From NCBI RefSeq assembly GCF_032854445.1, contig NC_088295.1, forward strand, positions 85,234,644 to 85,298,643: a stretch of DNA of 64,000 nucleotides, in the 5' to 3' direction. Below the pieces are notes generated by a model, which did not search any database, was not told where the DNA came from, and saw only the letters and a program-made list of their open reading frames with translations. Shown one piece after another: positions 24,101-31,844 of this stretch (its first letter is position 1; every line of letters begins with the position of its first letter). The stretch comes from Liolophura sinensis (lineage: Eukaryota > Mollusca > Polyplacophora > Chitonida > Chitonidae). The position numbers and the translations under genes were made by a program.

Positions 24101-27100
24101 GTGAAGACAGTACAAAGGGAGATGACTCTGCCTCACCCGATATGACTTCAAGTGAAGAAACTCCTCAGTTAGGTCTGATTACAAGCATAAAATTACACAC
24201 CCCTGCATGGCAGCTTCCAGCAAATGCTTGCTAACTCATAAGGACTTAAACATATGTATCTGTTTGGCATGATGATAACATGGGGTGTTTGGTACTAGCT
24301 CCCGCTCTTCCATTGGGAAAGGCTTCGCTTATGGTAAATTATCTGGTGAAGGGTTTCATCTATTTCTGAGTGAGCACCATTCAACAGGTCCATAAGGAAA
24401 GGGATTTAATGTTTTACCAGAAGCATGTAATTTGCTTGTGCTTGCATCCTTAGCAGACCCAGTCCTACCAAACCAAACACACATCTCCCCAACGGAACAA
24501 GCATCTTCCAAACCAAACACACATCTCCCGGACGGAACAAGCATCTCTGAGACCAAACACACATCTCCCGAACGGATCAAGCATCTCCCAGACCAAACAC
24601 ACATCTCCCAAACAGGACAAGCATCTTCCAAACCAAACACACATCTCACCAATGGAACAAGCATCTCCCAAACCAAACACACATCTTCCAAACGGAACAA
24701 GCATCTCCCAAACCAAACACACATCTCCCCAACAGAACAAGCATCTTTCAAACCAAACACACATCTCACCAATGGAACAAGCATCTCCCAAACCAAACAC
24801 ACATCTTCCGAATGGAACAAGCATCTCCCAAACCAAACACACATCTTCCGAACGGAACAAGCATCTCCCAAACCAAACACACATCTCACCAACGGAACAG
24901 GCATCTCCCAAACCAAACACACATCTCCCAAACAGAACAAGCATCTTCCAAACCAAACACACATCTCCCCAACGGAACAATCGTCTACCAAACCAAACAC
25001 ACATCTCCCCAACGGAACAAGCATTTTCCAAACCAAACACACATCTCCCCAACGGAACAACCATCTTCCAAACCAAACACACATCTCCCCAATGGAACAA
25101 ACATCTTCCCAACCAACACACATCTTCCGAACGGAACAAGCATTTTCCAAACCAAATGAGCATCTCGCAAGCCGATTAAGCATCGAATAAGTACCTCACA
25201 AACTGATTTAACATCTCCGAAACCAAATAAGCATCTCCGGAACGGAACAAGCATCTTCCAAACCAACCAAGCATCTCTCAAAGTAAGCATTTGTCAAATC
25301 AAAGAGGTCTGCAGATAAGCATCTCTCAAACCTCATATTCGCTGCATCAATATACTTATTGGATTGGATTGGATTGTTCACCACGATGCAGTGTTGTGTA
25401 GTCCTTGCCAGTTGTGGGCTAACCTATTTAGCAACAAAGTATCATACTGGTACTCAGCTTGCACTACAGAAAATCAAACTTTCAAAGAGCATGGCTACTA
25501 TAGGGAAATCCTGTTGATTGATTGGTTTAGTATGGCGATGGTAAAATTCCACACTACAGTTTGGATGCGTACCAAACATTTAACCTCCAACTTGTGAAAT
25601 TATATTAATTTAAATTCTACTGAAAAAATGTTAACCAAGCGGTCAGTATTCTCCCTCAAGCCGTCCGTGTGCTTGGTGGAGTTGTCGTCCATCATACAAA
25701 CAAGACGGAATACCGATCATTGCTGAGGAACGAGAGAGACCTCGGTGTTTTCAATGATGCTTGTTCTACGAAAGTTGCTTCCTCCACTTACCCTTATGCT
25801 TATTTGGTTTGTTAGATGCTTGTTTGCCAGACCTTACTTTGGTTTGAGAGGTGCTTACTGGGCGGACTTTTCTTTGGTTTGTTAGAGGCTTATTTGGTTT
25901 TGGAGATTTTTGTTTGATTTGAGAGATACTTGTTTGATTTGGGGAATGCATATTCGGTTGGGGAGATTTTGGGGGGAATGCATATTCTGTTTGGTATAGA
26001 CGTAGATGCTTATTTGGCTTTTGAGATGTTGTTTGGTTTTGGGGATGATTGTTTGGTTTGGAAGACACTTAACTGCTTTGGCGGTAGATGTTTATTTGGT
26101 GTTGGAGATGTTTATTTGATTTCGGAGATGATCAATTAATTTGGGAGATGTATTTTTGGTGGTGTTTGCCTTCCGTACAGTCCTCCTGGCTTACCCACAC
26201 TCATGGAACATAGGCAAACTGCTGCAAACAACTCTGGCATACATTGCCCATTGGGATGAAGTTTCAATTGCCTGTGCTAGCCTGATGTGGTGGGCATGAG
26301 TGTCTGTAAGGTGACACCATCTTTGTATGTGGTGTTTTGTTGTGAGCCAACACTAAAAAATCCAATAAATCAACTAAAATAAAATTGAAAACACATCTAC
26401 ATATATTTATTTTGTCCTGTTGTAATATGTTACATAATATTTCCTGTTTTTGAATCATATAAATATGTCTTTAAAAGGAACAATTGCTCATTCAGTCAAC
26501 ATTCCCCACAATAGATGATTTTTCAGTTACATTTTTTTTTTACACCCTTACAGATTCAATATGCCTGTGAAACAAAAGTTTTAATCGGTGTAGCCTTATG
26601 TTATATATGCACTCATGTTGTGTCTAGCATGTGGGCAAGGTCTGTTGAGATGTAGGGCTATTCACGATGATGCGTCTTACTTCACCATGCTCTTCTTGAT
26701 TTATGCGGGAATCTGTTGCATTAACAAACCATTGTCTTGTGATGAGAAGATTGGGCTGGCCTGGTTTGAATGCTGATATGTATTCATGCGTGTTATGCTT
26801 TAGGGAAGTAGGATATGATTGCATTGCATGTCAGATGTACATGTAATCACATGAATTAAGTGGAGTAAGGCTATAATTCCACTGAAAACCTTCAGCATCC
26901 TCATTTTAACAGTGGCCAATTTGAATGACGTCAAATACTAGATTGATCTGTACTGTGTATAAGTTAAACCACTGTCAGAGTACTACATGGAAGCAGTTGG
27001 TGACCAGCTTGGTGTAGGAGCACTTGGTATATGACAATTGTTGGACCCACAAGACCGTGAGAACCATAAATTCTAAATATGACAAATTTGAGAACCCACC

Positions 27101-27740
27101 TTTATATACAGTGTTAAATATAAAACAAATCAGAGATATTGTCATACTATTGCCATTATTCTTCCAAATTTGATGACCCCCAAATGTCATTGATAAATCC
27201 AAGAAAAGGTTTATATATCACTTTTGGATTATATCCTAAGGCAGAATCTCGAGAAGATCTTATGTTGTCATGGCAGTAAGTGTAACACATATTATTTGTG
27301 CTTAGTGAAGCTGGCTCCATGTCATACTTATTTTACAAGCTTTTGGTCATGTGGAGTTTGTCTACGTACCCTGTCTGTGGTCTTCCGTACACATGACCAT
27401 GGTTGGTGTGTATGTAAAATATTTTTGCACACTGCATACAGATATCAAGGAATTACATCTGTATGTAGTATGAATGCATGTACATGTATGTTTGTGTATC
27501 TGAGCAAATTTGCCAACTGTTACCGTAGGACTTAGGAAACATGCTTTTTTCCTTGCAGATGCCCCTGATACAGCTACCACAGGAGGGTCCACTGATCAGG
27601 AAGGTGCTCAAGTGACTGGGGACAATGGGGAGGCAAAACGGCCAAGCACGAATGAAGAGACCAATCCAAACACAGATAGCGCTAAAACTATAGAAGACTC
27701 GGATTCACCAGAAAAAAATCATGATGCAGGAGAGTTATAA
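3115..27740 (+). CDS. HYOU1: Hypoxia up-regulated protein 1 (GRP170/ORP150), ER Hsp110-type chaperone; 24 coding exons
   Basis: Joined exons: 3115-3184, 3791-3852, 6565-6596, 7012-7090, 7607-7761, 8168-8478, 9218-9290, 9645-9831, 10147-10281, 10617-10699, 13118-13164, 13673-13758, 14134-14321, 14929-15070, 16161-16227, 16781-16848, 17330-17440, 18017-18265, 18626-18753, 21692-21902, 22988-23209, 23569-23806, 24041-24172, 27559-27740. The sum is 3258 nt, 1085 residues plus TAA; every junction is GT..AG and keeps phase. The order is that of the GRP170 family: signal peptide (~1-26), Hsp70-like ATPase (LAVMSADLG near 27; [12 protein letters not shown] near 225; GFDKTLGG near 261), beta-sandwich region (~440-560), acidic Lys/Glu loop (~573-757), helical lid (~758-960), variable acidic tail. 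Human HYOU1 is about 999 residues, so length fits. Family knowledge: it is a nucleotide-exchange factor for BiP and a holdase in the ER lumen. The start is chosen because it opens a signal peptide, has purine at -3 (GAAGATGA), and an in-frame TAA (2422-2424) lies in the presumed upstream exon. The C-terminus AGEL is not a canonical KDEL-type signal. Confidence 0.96.
3791..3852 (+). CDS. HYOU1: HYOU1 coding exon 2 (ATPase start)
   Basis: Acceptor CCTTGCAG. Residues 24-44 include [14 protein letters not shown], the first strand pair and phosphate-1-like loop of the Hsp110/GRP170 ATPase. Ends in phase 0 at GTGAAG|GTAATT. Confidence 0.92.
4390..4405 (+). repeat. Poly(C) tract in HYOU1 intron 2
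   Basis: Sixteen consecutive C after a CCACCCCCA-rich lead. A G-rich transcript-antisense strand could form a quadruplex; otherwise it is simple sequence. Confidence 0.9.
5399..5458 (+). repeat. SINE family A, 3'-end fragment
   Basis: TATAAGTGAAATATTCTTGA, then GTACAGCATAAA and a GATAAATA end. Matches the 3' module of copies at 30120 and 57960. Confidence 0.65.
5643..6135 (+). repeat. 34-bp minisatellite, about 14.5 copies (HYOU1 intron 2)
   Basis: The unit contains TACATGTCTGGACATATC and TTCCACTAATGTGG. Copies are nearly identical; one near 5905 lacks four bases. Each unit holds TGTC-TG-GACA, a short inverted repeat. Confidence 0.95.
6565..6596 (+). CDS. HYOU1: HYOU1 coding exon 3 (32-nt micro-exon)
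   Basis: Acceptor TTTTTCAG, donor AACAG|GTAAGT. Codes [10 protein letters not shown] plus the first two bases of Arg55, the segment that follows the first ATPase strand in the family. Without it the frame breaks, so it must be constitutive. Confidence 0.9.
7012..7090 (+). CDS. HYOU1: HYOU1 coding exon 4
   Basis: Residues 55-81, including [20 protein letters not shown]. This matches the conserved R-K-(S/T)-P-V strand and (F/S)-G/S-D-A-A turn of Hsp70-superfamily ATPases. Donor CAGACA|GTAAGT, phase 0. Confidence 0.92.
7607..7761 (+). CDS. HYOU1: HYOU1 coding exon 5
   Basis: Follows a long polypyrimidine tract and CAACAG. Residues 82-132, including [20 protein letters not shown] and RFPYYNLV, the GRP170-type loop between ATPase subdomains. 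Ends phase 2 at GACGA|GTGAGT. Confidence 0.92.
8168..8478 (+). CDS. HYOU1: HYOU1 coding exon 6 (ATPase core)
   Basis: Longest exon, residues 133-236. Motifs in order: [60 protein letters not shown] and [13 protein letters not shown]. The last corresponds to the phosphate-2 motif of Hsp70, in the relaxed form typical of GRP170. Possible N-glycosylation site NSS. Confidence 0.96.
9218..9290 (+). CDS. HYOU1: HYOU1 coding exon 7
   Basis: Acceptor TGCACAG. Residues 237-260, [10 protein letters not shown] through VVKGVG, a beta-hairpin region preceding GFDKTLGG. Donor GTAGG|GTAAGT, phase 2. Confidence 0.92.
9645..9831 (+). CDS. HYOU1: HYOU1 coding exon 8
   Basis: Residues 261-323: [19 protein letters not shown], then [20 protein letters not shown], the adenosine-binding side of the Hsp70 fold (KxxLSAN). 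Donor CAG|GTGAGT, phase 0. Confidence 0.95.
10147..10281 (+). CDS. HYOU1: HYOU1 coding exon 9
   Basis: Residues 324-368: [33 protein letters not shown]. Exactly 45 codons, phase 0 at both ends. It encodes part of subdomain II of the ATPase. Confidence 0.94.
10617..10699 (+). CDS. HYOU1: HYOU1 coding exon 10
   Basis: Residues 369-395: [20 protein letters not shown], the connect-2/adenosine motif (V-(I/L)-(L/V)-(M/V)-GG-x-(S/T)-R-(V/I)-P) of the Hsp70 superfamily. The donor GGCGG|GTTAGT is non-optimal. Phase 2. Confidence 0.94.
10700..13117 (+). other. HYOU1 intron 10, largely featureless
   Basis: 2.4-kb intron. A ~38-bp segment with CCACCCATA(A/G)TACAC is repeated at 11001-11040 and 11115-11153. 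Otherwise no exon, RNA gene or transposon recognised. Confidence 0.6.
13118..13164 (+). CDS. HYOU1: HYOU1 coding exon 11 (47 nt)
   Basis: Acceptor GTCTCAG after a T-rich tract. Codes [17 protein letters not shown], the invariant N-x-DEAAA-G helix closing the ATPase. Phase 2 to phase 1. Confidence 0.93.
13673..13758 (+). CDS. HYOU1: HYOU1 coding exon 12
   Basis: Acceptor GCTTACAG. Codes [20 protein letters not shown], then EGNIYPIV, the end of the ATPase and linker into the substrate-binding beta region. Donor GTT|GTAAGT, phase 0. Confidence 0.93.
14134..14321 (+). CDS. HYOU1: HYOU1 coding exon 13 (beta-sandwich)
   Basis: Residues 441-502, from [12 protein letters not shown] through [20 protein letters not shown] to MLSEEQQ. 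Contains the NRT sequon (LVNRT). Donor CAAAG|GTAGAT, phase 2. Confidence 0.92.
14929..15070 (+). CDS. HYOU1: HYOU1 coding exon 14 (beta-sandwich)
   Basis: Residues 503-550: [39 protein letters not shown]. The V-K-A-x-F-x-L-D-x-S-G-(L/I) motif is conserved in Hsp110/GRP170. Donor GAGAGT|GTAAGA abuts the 65-bp minisatellite of intron 14. Confidence 0.93.
15078..15820 (+). repeat. 65-bp minisatellite, about 11 copies (HYOU1 intron 14)
   Basis: The GATGCAT start recurs every 65 bp. Two unit types alternate in the 5' half: type A with TGTATCTCAGTACACAGA and GGGGCAGTGTAGGATAA, type B with GGTTCTCAACACACAG and GGTGATGTGAGATAA. The higher-order period is therefore about 130 bp. It starts within ten bases of the exon 14 donor. 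Confidence 0.93.
16161..16227 (+). CDS. HYOU1: HYOU1 coding exon 15
   Basis: Acceptor CTCACCAG. Codes [20 protein letters not shown] plus WS, the end of the beta domain and start of the acidic stretch. Donor TCCA|GTAAGT, phase 1. Confidence 0.92.
16781..16848 (+). CDS. HYOU1: HYOU1 coding exon 16
   Basis: Acceptor GTTTTAG. Codes [20 protein letters not shown] plus PKE. The K-L-G-x-x-I-x-x-LFGG segment is a GRP170 hallmark at the border of the acidic loop. Donor AAGGAG|GTCAGT, phase 0. Confidence 0.92.
17330..17440 (+). CDS. HYOU1: HYOU1 coding exon 17 (acidic loop, skippable)
   Basis: 37 codons, phase 0 at both ends. Low-complexity Ala/Lys/Gly/Thr-rich sequence ([20 protein letters not shown] and on) with sequon NAT. 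Donor AAAAAG|GTGTTT is weak, so in-frame skipping is possible. Confidence 0.85.
18017..18265 (+). CDS. HYOU1: HYOU1 coding exon 18 (acidic loop, skippable)
   Basis: 83 codons, phase 0 at both ends, almost entirely Lys, Glu, Asp, Thr and Gly, with repeated [12 protein letters not shown]-like units. It accounts for much of the extra length relative to the human protein. Donor AAAAAG|GTTTGT is weak. The antisense frame is also open by composition and is not a gene. Confidence 0.88.
18626..18753 (+). CDS. HYOU1: HYOU1 coding exon 19 (end of acidic loop)
   Basis: Residues 716-757, [36 protein letters not shown]. The V-V-(I/L)-x-L-x-x-LDLP pattern resumes the conserved fold. The donor TCAAG|GTACAC is itself the first bases of the 52-bp minisatellite. 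Confidence 0.92.
18754..20690 (+). repeat. 52-bp minisatellite, about 37 copies (HYOU1 intron 19)
   Basis: Starts exactly at the first intron base. Each unit has GTACACTATCCATAC, ACTCAGGTGAACGTG and TTGTTACCTCAT. Variant units (CCCGTTGACTAA, GCTCGTTAAATAA, CTTGTTGAACAA) recur in the same order, showing higher-order blocks of several units. Confidence 0.97.
20940..21430. mobile_element. Degenerate foldback element in HYOU1 intron 19
   Basis: The left arm (~20975-21110) and right arm (~21235-21405) are diverged reverse complements. Shared blocks on the plus and complementary strands include AAATATGGTCTT, CATTTGAAAAT-like and GG(G/A)TATTTGG. Pieces of an open frame in both arms mirror each other and are not coding. 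Confidence 0.55.
21692..21902 (+). CDS. HYOU1: HYOU1 coding exon 20 (helical lid)
   Basis: Residues 758-828: [40 protein letters not shown]. The (N/S)-(x)-LE-(A/S)-FIFE-x-(R/Q)-DKLY motif is diagnostic of Hsp110/GRP170 lids. Donor AAAGAT|GTAAGG, phase 0. Confidence 0.95.
21903..22987 (+). other. HYOU1 intron 20 with a possible old SINE
   Basis: Around 22261-22420 there is a SINE-like CAGTTTCCTCCACCCATAAA followed by CCTGTTTGATGTC, resembling the body of the element at 52560-52737. The rest is unremarkable. Confidence 0.4.
22988..23209 (+). CDS. HYOU1: HYOU1 coding exon 21 (helical lid)
   Basis: 74 codons: [20 protein letters not shown] through [20 protein letters not shown]. The F-T-(Q/E)-VEM-x-TL-x-KV-(L/I)-NET block matches GRP170. 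Donor ACAGAG|GTAATA, phase 0. Confidence 0.95.
23569..23806 (+). CDS. HYOU1: HYOU1 coding exon 22 (lid end, tail start)
   Basis: Residues 903-981: [50 protein letters not shown], then Thr/Asp/Lys-rich tail. Donor TTAG|GTAAGC, phase 1. Confidence 0.93.
24041..24172 (+). CDS. HYOU1: HYOU1 coding exon 23 (acidic tail cassette)
   Basis: 132 nt, phase 1 at both ends, so it can be skipped in frame. Codes a Pro/Ser/Asp-rich tail ([20 protein letters not shown] and on). The donor TTAG|GTCTGA is poor; read-through would stop at the TAA ending 24234, giving a shorter isoform with a different C-terminus. Confidence 0.75.
24465..25345 (+). repeat. 40-bp minisatellite made of two diverged 20-bp halves (HYOU1 intron 23)
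   Basis: From 24481 a 40-bp unit recurs in strict register. It consists of AACCAAACACACATCTCCCC and AACGGAACAAGCATCTTCCA, which agree at about 14 of 20 positions. After about 25150 it decays into single 20-bp units such as AACCAAATAAGCATCTCCG. All three frames are open on both strands because the unit lacks stops; the long open frames are artefacts. Confidence 0.95.
25755..26160 (-). repeat. Inverted counterpart of the 20-bp array (HYOU1 intron 23)
   Basis: Repeats such as AGATGCTTATTTGGTTTGTTAG are the reverse complement of the AACCAAATAAGCATCT monomers at 25210-25345. The unit is about 20 bp and strongly diverged. With the forward array and a ~410-bp centre it forms a large inverted structure. 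Confidence 0.8.
27559..27740 (+). CDS. HYOU1: HYOU1 coding exon 24 (C-terminus)
   Basis: Acceptor TTTCCTTGCAG. Codes an acidic Thr/Asn/Ser-rich tail ending [11 protein letters not shown] and TAA. Vertebrate HYOU1 ends in NDEL. Here the last residues EL are kept but position -3 is Gly, so KDEL-receptor binding would be weak or absent unless another sequence serves. Confidence 0.9.
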
Positions 27741-28675
27741 TGTTAATTTAATGATAGTATTTATATAAAGGATTCGATTACATGAAAGGATGAAAGCTGT
27801 ATATATGTAAGAAGTGTGTGGTTCCATCATCTGCTTCACGAGGCTCGTGGGCCTACCTCCACTGGTTCTAAAGACCACTCACCAGTTCGTATACGGTAGT
27901 AGTGAAAGCACCTTTATGAAATTTGCAAGCCTTCTACAAACATGGCTTATGGAAGGCTGGAACGTGATGACACTTTCGAGCTCAAAGGTCATTTACTACC
28001 ATTGGTCCTGTAAGAGAATGCCATCTGACATTGTGAAAGGATTATGTAAGCCCAGTGATTTGAACACTGTAACATCTGTGTATACTGGTGACCTTGACAT
28101 GACAGCCATGTGAGAAAATCTCGATTAATAGATACCAACATATATCTTTCATTCAGAAGTACCATATTGATGTGTTATGTAAAGAATATTTGTAAATATT
28201 ATTGGCCATCATCCATCAGTAAGTGTTATCTTTGTTATTACATTTTTTGTGCATTAATGAGCTGTAGGAATTCCAGATTTTGTACATTACAATGTTGATA
28301 CAGCATGGATAGCTGATAGAAGGGTGGAGGTCTGAGGTCGGGTGAGGGAAGGAGGCAGGGCGTTGGTGTGGGTGGGATAAGGGAAGGGCAGTATTTATGT
28401 GTGGGTGCGGGATAGGGCATCGATCAGGGAAGGGGTTGAGAATGCACTAGTTTATTGTCACAGCTCTATAGTTGATATTTCATCATGGGTTCTGTCTTAA
28501 ACATTCAGTATATCTACATGTGCATTGAATGTAACTTGTGCTTAAATGTTGTGGTAGAAGCGATCGTCTCGGTGCTAAATGTTTATATGCCTGTTTCTCT
28601 CTGTAGGTAGCCTATCCTAACTGCGACTAAAAGCCTTGCTCAAGATGTAAAATAAAAGTGAGCTTCATGCCATGT
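27741..28675 (+). other. HYOU1 3' untranslated region with poly(A) signal
   Basis: AATAAA at 28651-28656 is the first canonical signal in a plausible position after the stop; the mRNA would end about 15-25 nt later. A later AATAAA-containing stretch near 28930 is an alternative. Short open frames here look random. Confidence 0.6.
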
Positions 28676-29974
28676 TGCATGTAAGTCTATCCTGGAAAAA
28701 CTCTGAAGTGTGAAGCTTAATAATTAAAAATATTTATGGTTTCGGCGTCAATAGTTCAGTTATAGTGCTGTTGTAATCAGCCGCACACCACATTGAGCAG
28801 ACGACATTCCTGTATATACAATGACTGATTGAGATGTACGCTCAGTGATTAGGTCGTGTGTCACGTGATCGCATTTATTTGTACAAACACATTCACCTCT
28901 TGGTTCAGACCTACCACTCTGAAGTTTTAAATAAAATTTCTGCAGGAACCAATTTTGAAACTGATTTTTTTTTTTTGTCCAGTGTTTACATTTCCTTCGT
29001 GTCAGATGGAAAACTTATGTTGAATGTTGCGTTCAACAAATAGGTAAACTATAATAAACAAACGCTAGGAGTGATGAAAATGTTTTACAAGACTTGCCTT
29101 TTGAGAAACTCCATGGTCCACAGGTAGTTTCTGACAAACGCCTGGTGCTATATGTGGCTGAGTTCAAACGGTGTGATTGTCCAAAGATATGGTATGTGGT
29201 ATTTCATGCGATTGTCACATTCGACAAATCACAGCGTCTGAAGGTGGCTTTTAAAATAGCTTGTCCTGTTTTCATTCCATTTTTTGAACTGGAGTGAGCT
29301 GTCCCTTCGCCAGCCTATTGGTATCAAGCGAAATCAGCCCAAGTGGTCCCAAGAAATGAGAATAGAACAGCCCCCCCGATCTATGATTCGGCTAAAAAAA
29401 TATTCAACAAAACTCCAGGATTTGAAGTGATAATTGGTTGTTATTCGTAGAAATTTTTTCACAATATACAAAATATTTTGTGACGTGTTTTAATAAAAGG
29501 CTTTTCAGCGATTGGAAGTTATCTGGGTGATAAAAAAGTGAAGAGACTGGTGATAATCATGCCCCATATCATGTACTTCTCTACACCCGGATACAAGGAC
29601 ATGAACGTGTGAATGACATTTAAGTTTTTGTCTACCCTAACACTGGCAGTGAAACACTGAACACGTCGTAAATGCATTGTCGGTATTAATTTGTGTATAG
29701 TCATTGGTTTGGGGTAAGCACAAGCAGCTGCTGTGTACCTGTGGTAATATATGCACGCTTTTTACGTCACCCCTATGAGGTGCATGGGACCTTTCCAACA
29801 ACCAAATTTCTACGACATTATCGAGTAACAGTTGCTTTCGCAGAGAATGAAATGAAGAGTTAAGTTAACAGGATTAGTCGCTGCAATTAGCCATTCTTAA
29901 GGTGACTTTTTTGTGATGTAAGAATAGTGGCTTGCTCAAATACGGATAGCTCAGTACGATCACAGTGGAGACTT
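28676..29974. other. Intergenic stretch, nothing recognised
   Basis: Only short random open frames and a T tract near 28965. Confidence 0.45.
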
Positions 29975-30182
29975 CCACCAGTGCGGTCGTTGTGAGGTCA
30001 AATACAGCTCATGCTGGCTTCCTCTCCGGTCGTGTCTGGGAAGGTCGTCCAGCAAACTAAGGATGGTCATGGTTTTCCCCCGGGTTCTGCCGGGCTTCGT
30101 CCCACCACAATGCTGTCCGCCGTCGTATAAGTGAAATATTCTTGATAATAAGGCATAAGAACAGTCAATAAATAAATCAAAC
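29975..30182 (+). mobile_element. SINE family A, near full length
   Basis: tRNA-derived head (CAGTGCGGTCGTTGTGAGGTC) with a degenerate B-box, then CTCATGCTGGCTTCCTCTCC, a body with GTTTTCCCCCGGGTTCTGCC, the 3' module CCGCCGTCGTATAAGTGAAA, and an AATAAATAAAT tail. No coding capacity; would depend on a LINE. Confidence 0.8.
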
Positions 30183-31734
30183 CCTGACATGGATGAGAGA
30201 TATTTTGTGATAGTTAATTACAAAAACATTTGTGGTTTTCATCAGTCTTCCTTCCTCAATAGACACGTGTGCATACTTAACAACTGGAAATGAGAATGGT
30301 TAATGTTGACAAAGCATGTTTAAAAGATATACACTTGAATAAATGACGGATTTATTATAAACCTGTTACGTGTATATATGTTATAAGCAGATGAAATCAA
30401 GAACTTAGATATGCTGTAAATATCTAAATATATAAATATATGAACAACCCTCAAAACAATATCTACAATTAACTGCAATCAAGTGCCATTTTAGGCACTA
30501 AAAGATTAAGATTTACCACTGTAAAATTACAACCCTAAACCATTAGATTATGATTTTTGTCATACTAATTGCGATTACATTTTTTGTGCGCACATCACTG
30601 CAATAATTTGGAGTACTAACGTAATTTGTTTAAATGTACTTTAAGAGTAGTAGGCCTCCTATCGGAAGACGGTAGTTACACGCATTTTGAGTAGATCTTG
30701 TTGACATGAATGCTCTGATTACATATCGTCACTGGTCACTATACATTATATTCTAGATCATTACTTCCTCTGCTTGTATTTATAAAGTCATACGGCAAAC
30801 GTAGTTCATGTTTTCCTCCGTAATTAACCCAGTACTTTTAAAATATTAATATTTATCACGGTAATACATTTACATAAACTGATTGTCTCTGTCTTATATA
30901 ATTTTGGTAAAGTTTACAGTGTATTTCTTACGACTTGCACTGTTCATGCTGAAATTGTAATAAAGTTGGTTTTATTGTTTTGTTTTGTTTTTTTTTGGTT
31001 TTTTTTTTTTTGTTGTTTGTAGAAAAATAAAACGTATACATGTTCAGTCCTGGTTGGCACAATACTGTTTTGGGGGGATTTTTTTGTAATTTATTACAAC
31101 CCAAACCCCAACCCCATGAAAGCTGTCTTATAAAATAACTACACTTAAATACAAATTTATAGAGATGTTTATACACATTTTTATACAGATAAAACTATTG
31201 TTGTTTTGTTGATAATAGCTTCATGTATTCATATGTGCATATGAACTGATGTATAGTTGACAAGCCACTGAGACAAGTTTCAAAAAGGGATGTTTCCGAT
31301 AAATCGTTTCAAATTATGAATTGAATCAATTTAATTACTTGTTCAACCATTCCTACGGGGGCGCACCACTGGTGCTCTCGTAGCAAACACCTAGCTTTCC
31401 ACTGCCATCGCTTTGACATTATTCTGATATGAGTGATTGCTGCGGTCTGTGGATATTACAAACACCTAATTAAGTGGAAGCTATGTCTGCGTGCCATAAT
31501 CATTCGACCCAGTTCAGATAAGCCAAAAGCAAGTAAGCGCGTGCATGGTTGCCGTCTCCGTAGTATGTATACATGTAGATTCGGTTTGTACATGTACCGG
31601 TGCTGCAGTTTCTAAGAATAAGATTTAGCTGGGATTAATATCTGTTATATATCATTCCCAGGTACCAGCGACGCTAGGCCAATAACGTTTAGACTCCGCT
31701 TAACGCCTCTTTTGATATTATTGTCGTCATATCC
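30183..31734. other. Intergenic stretch, nothing recognised
   Basis: AT-rich with T-runs near 30975-31015. No coding sequence or structured RNA supported. Confidence 0.4.
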
Positions 31735-31844
31735 CAAAGCTGTATTCAACAATGTATCAAACAACCCGTTTTACTCCGTGAAAACAAGGTTAATTTTCCG
31801 TCATCGAATACCATGTATATAGGTGTACGGTATAACAAAATTAT

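Larger units (their letters stand above)
24173..27558 (+). other. HYOU1 intron 23 (3.4 kb)
   Basis: Besides the two opposed arrays, 26165-27558 shows no exon, RNA gene or transposon I can support. Confidence 0.75.

Noticed and set aside
24356-25190. Open frames of 275, 252, 232 and 175 codons on both strands
   Set aside because: They lie in the 40-bp minisatellite, which has no stop in any frame; all frames are open at once and the products are mere repeats.
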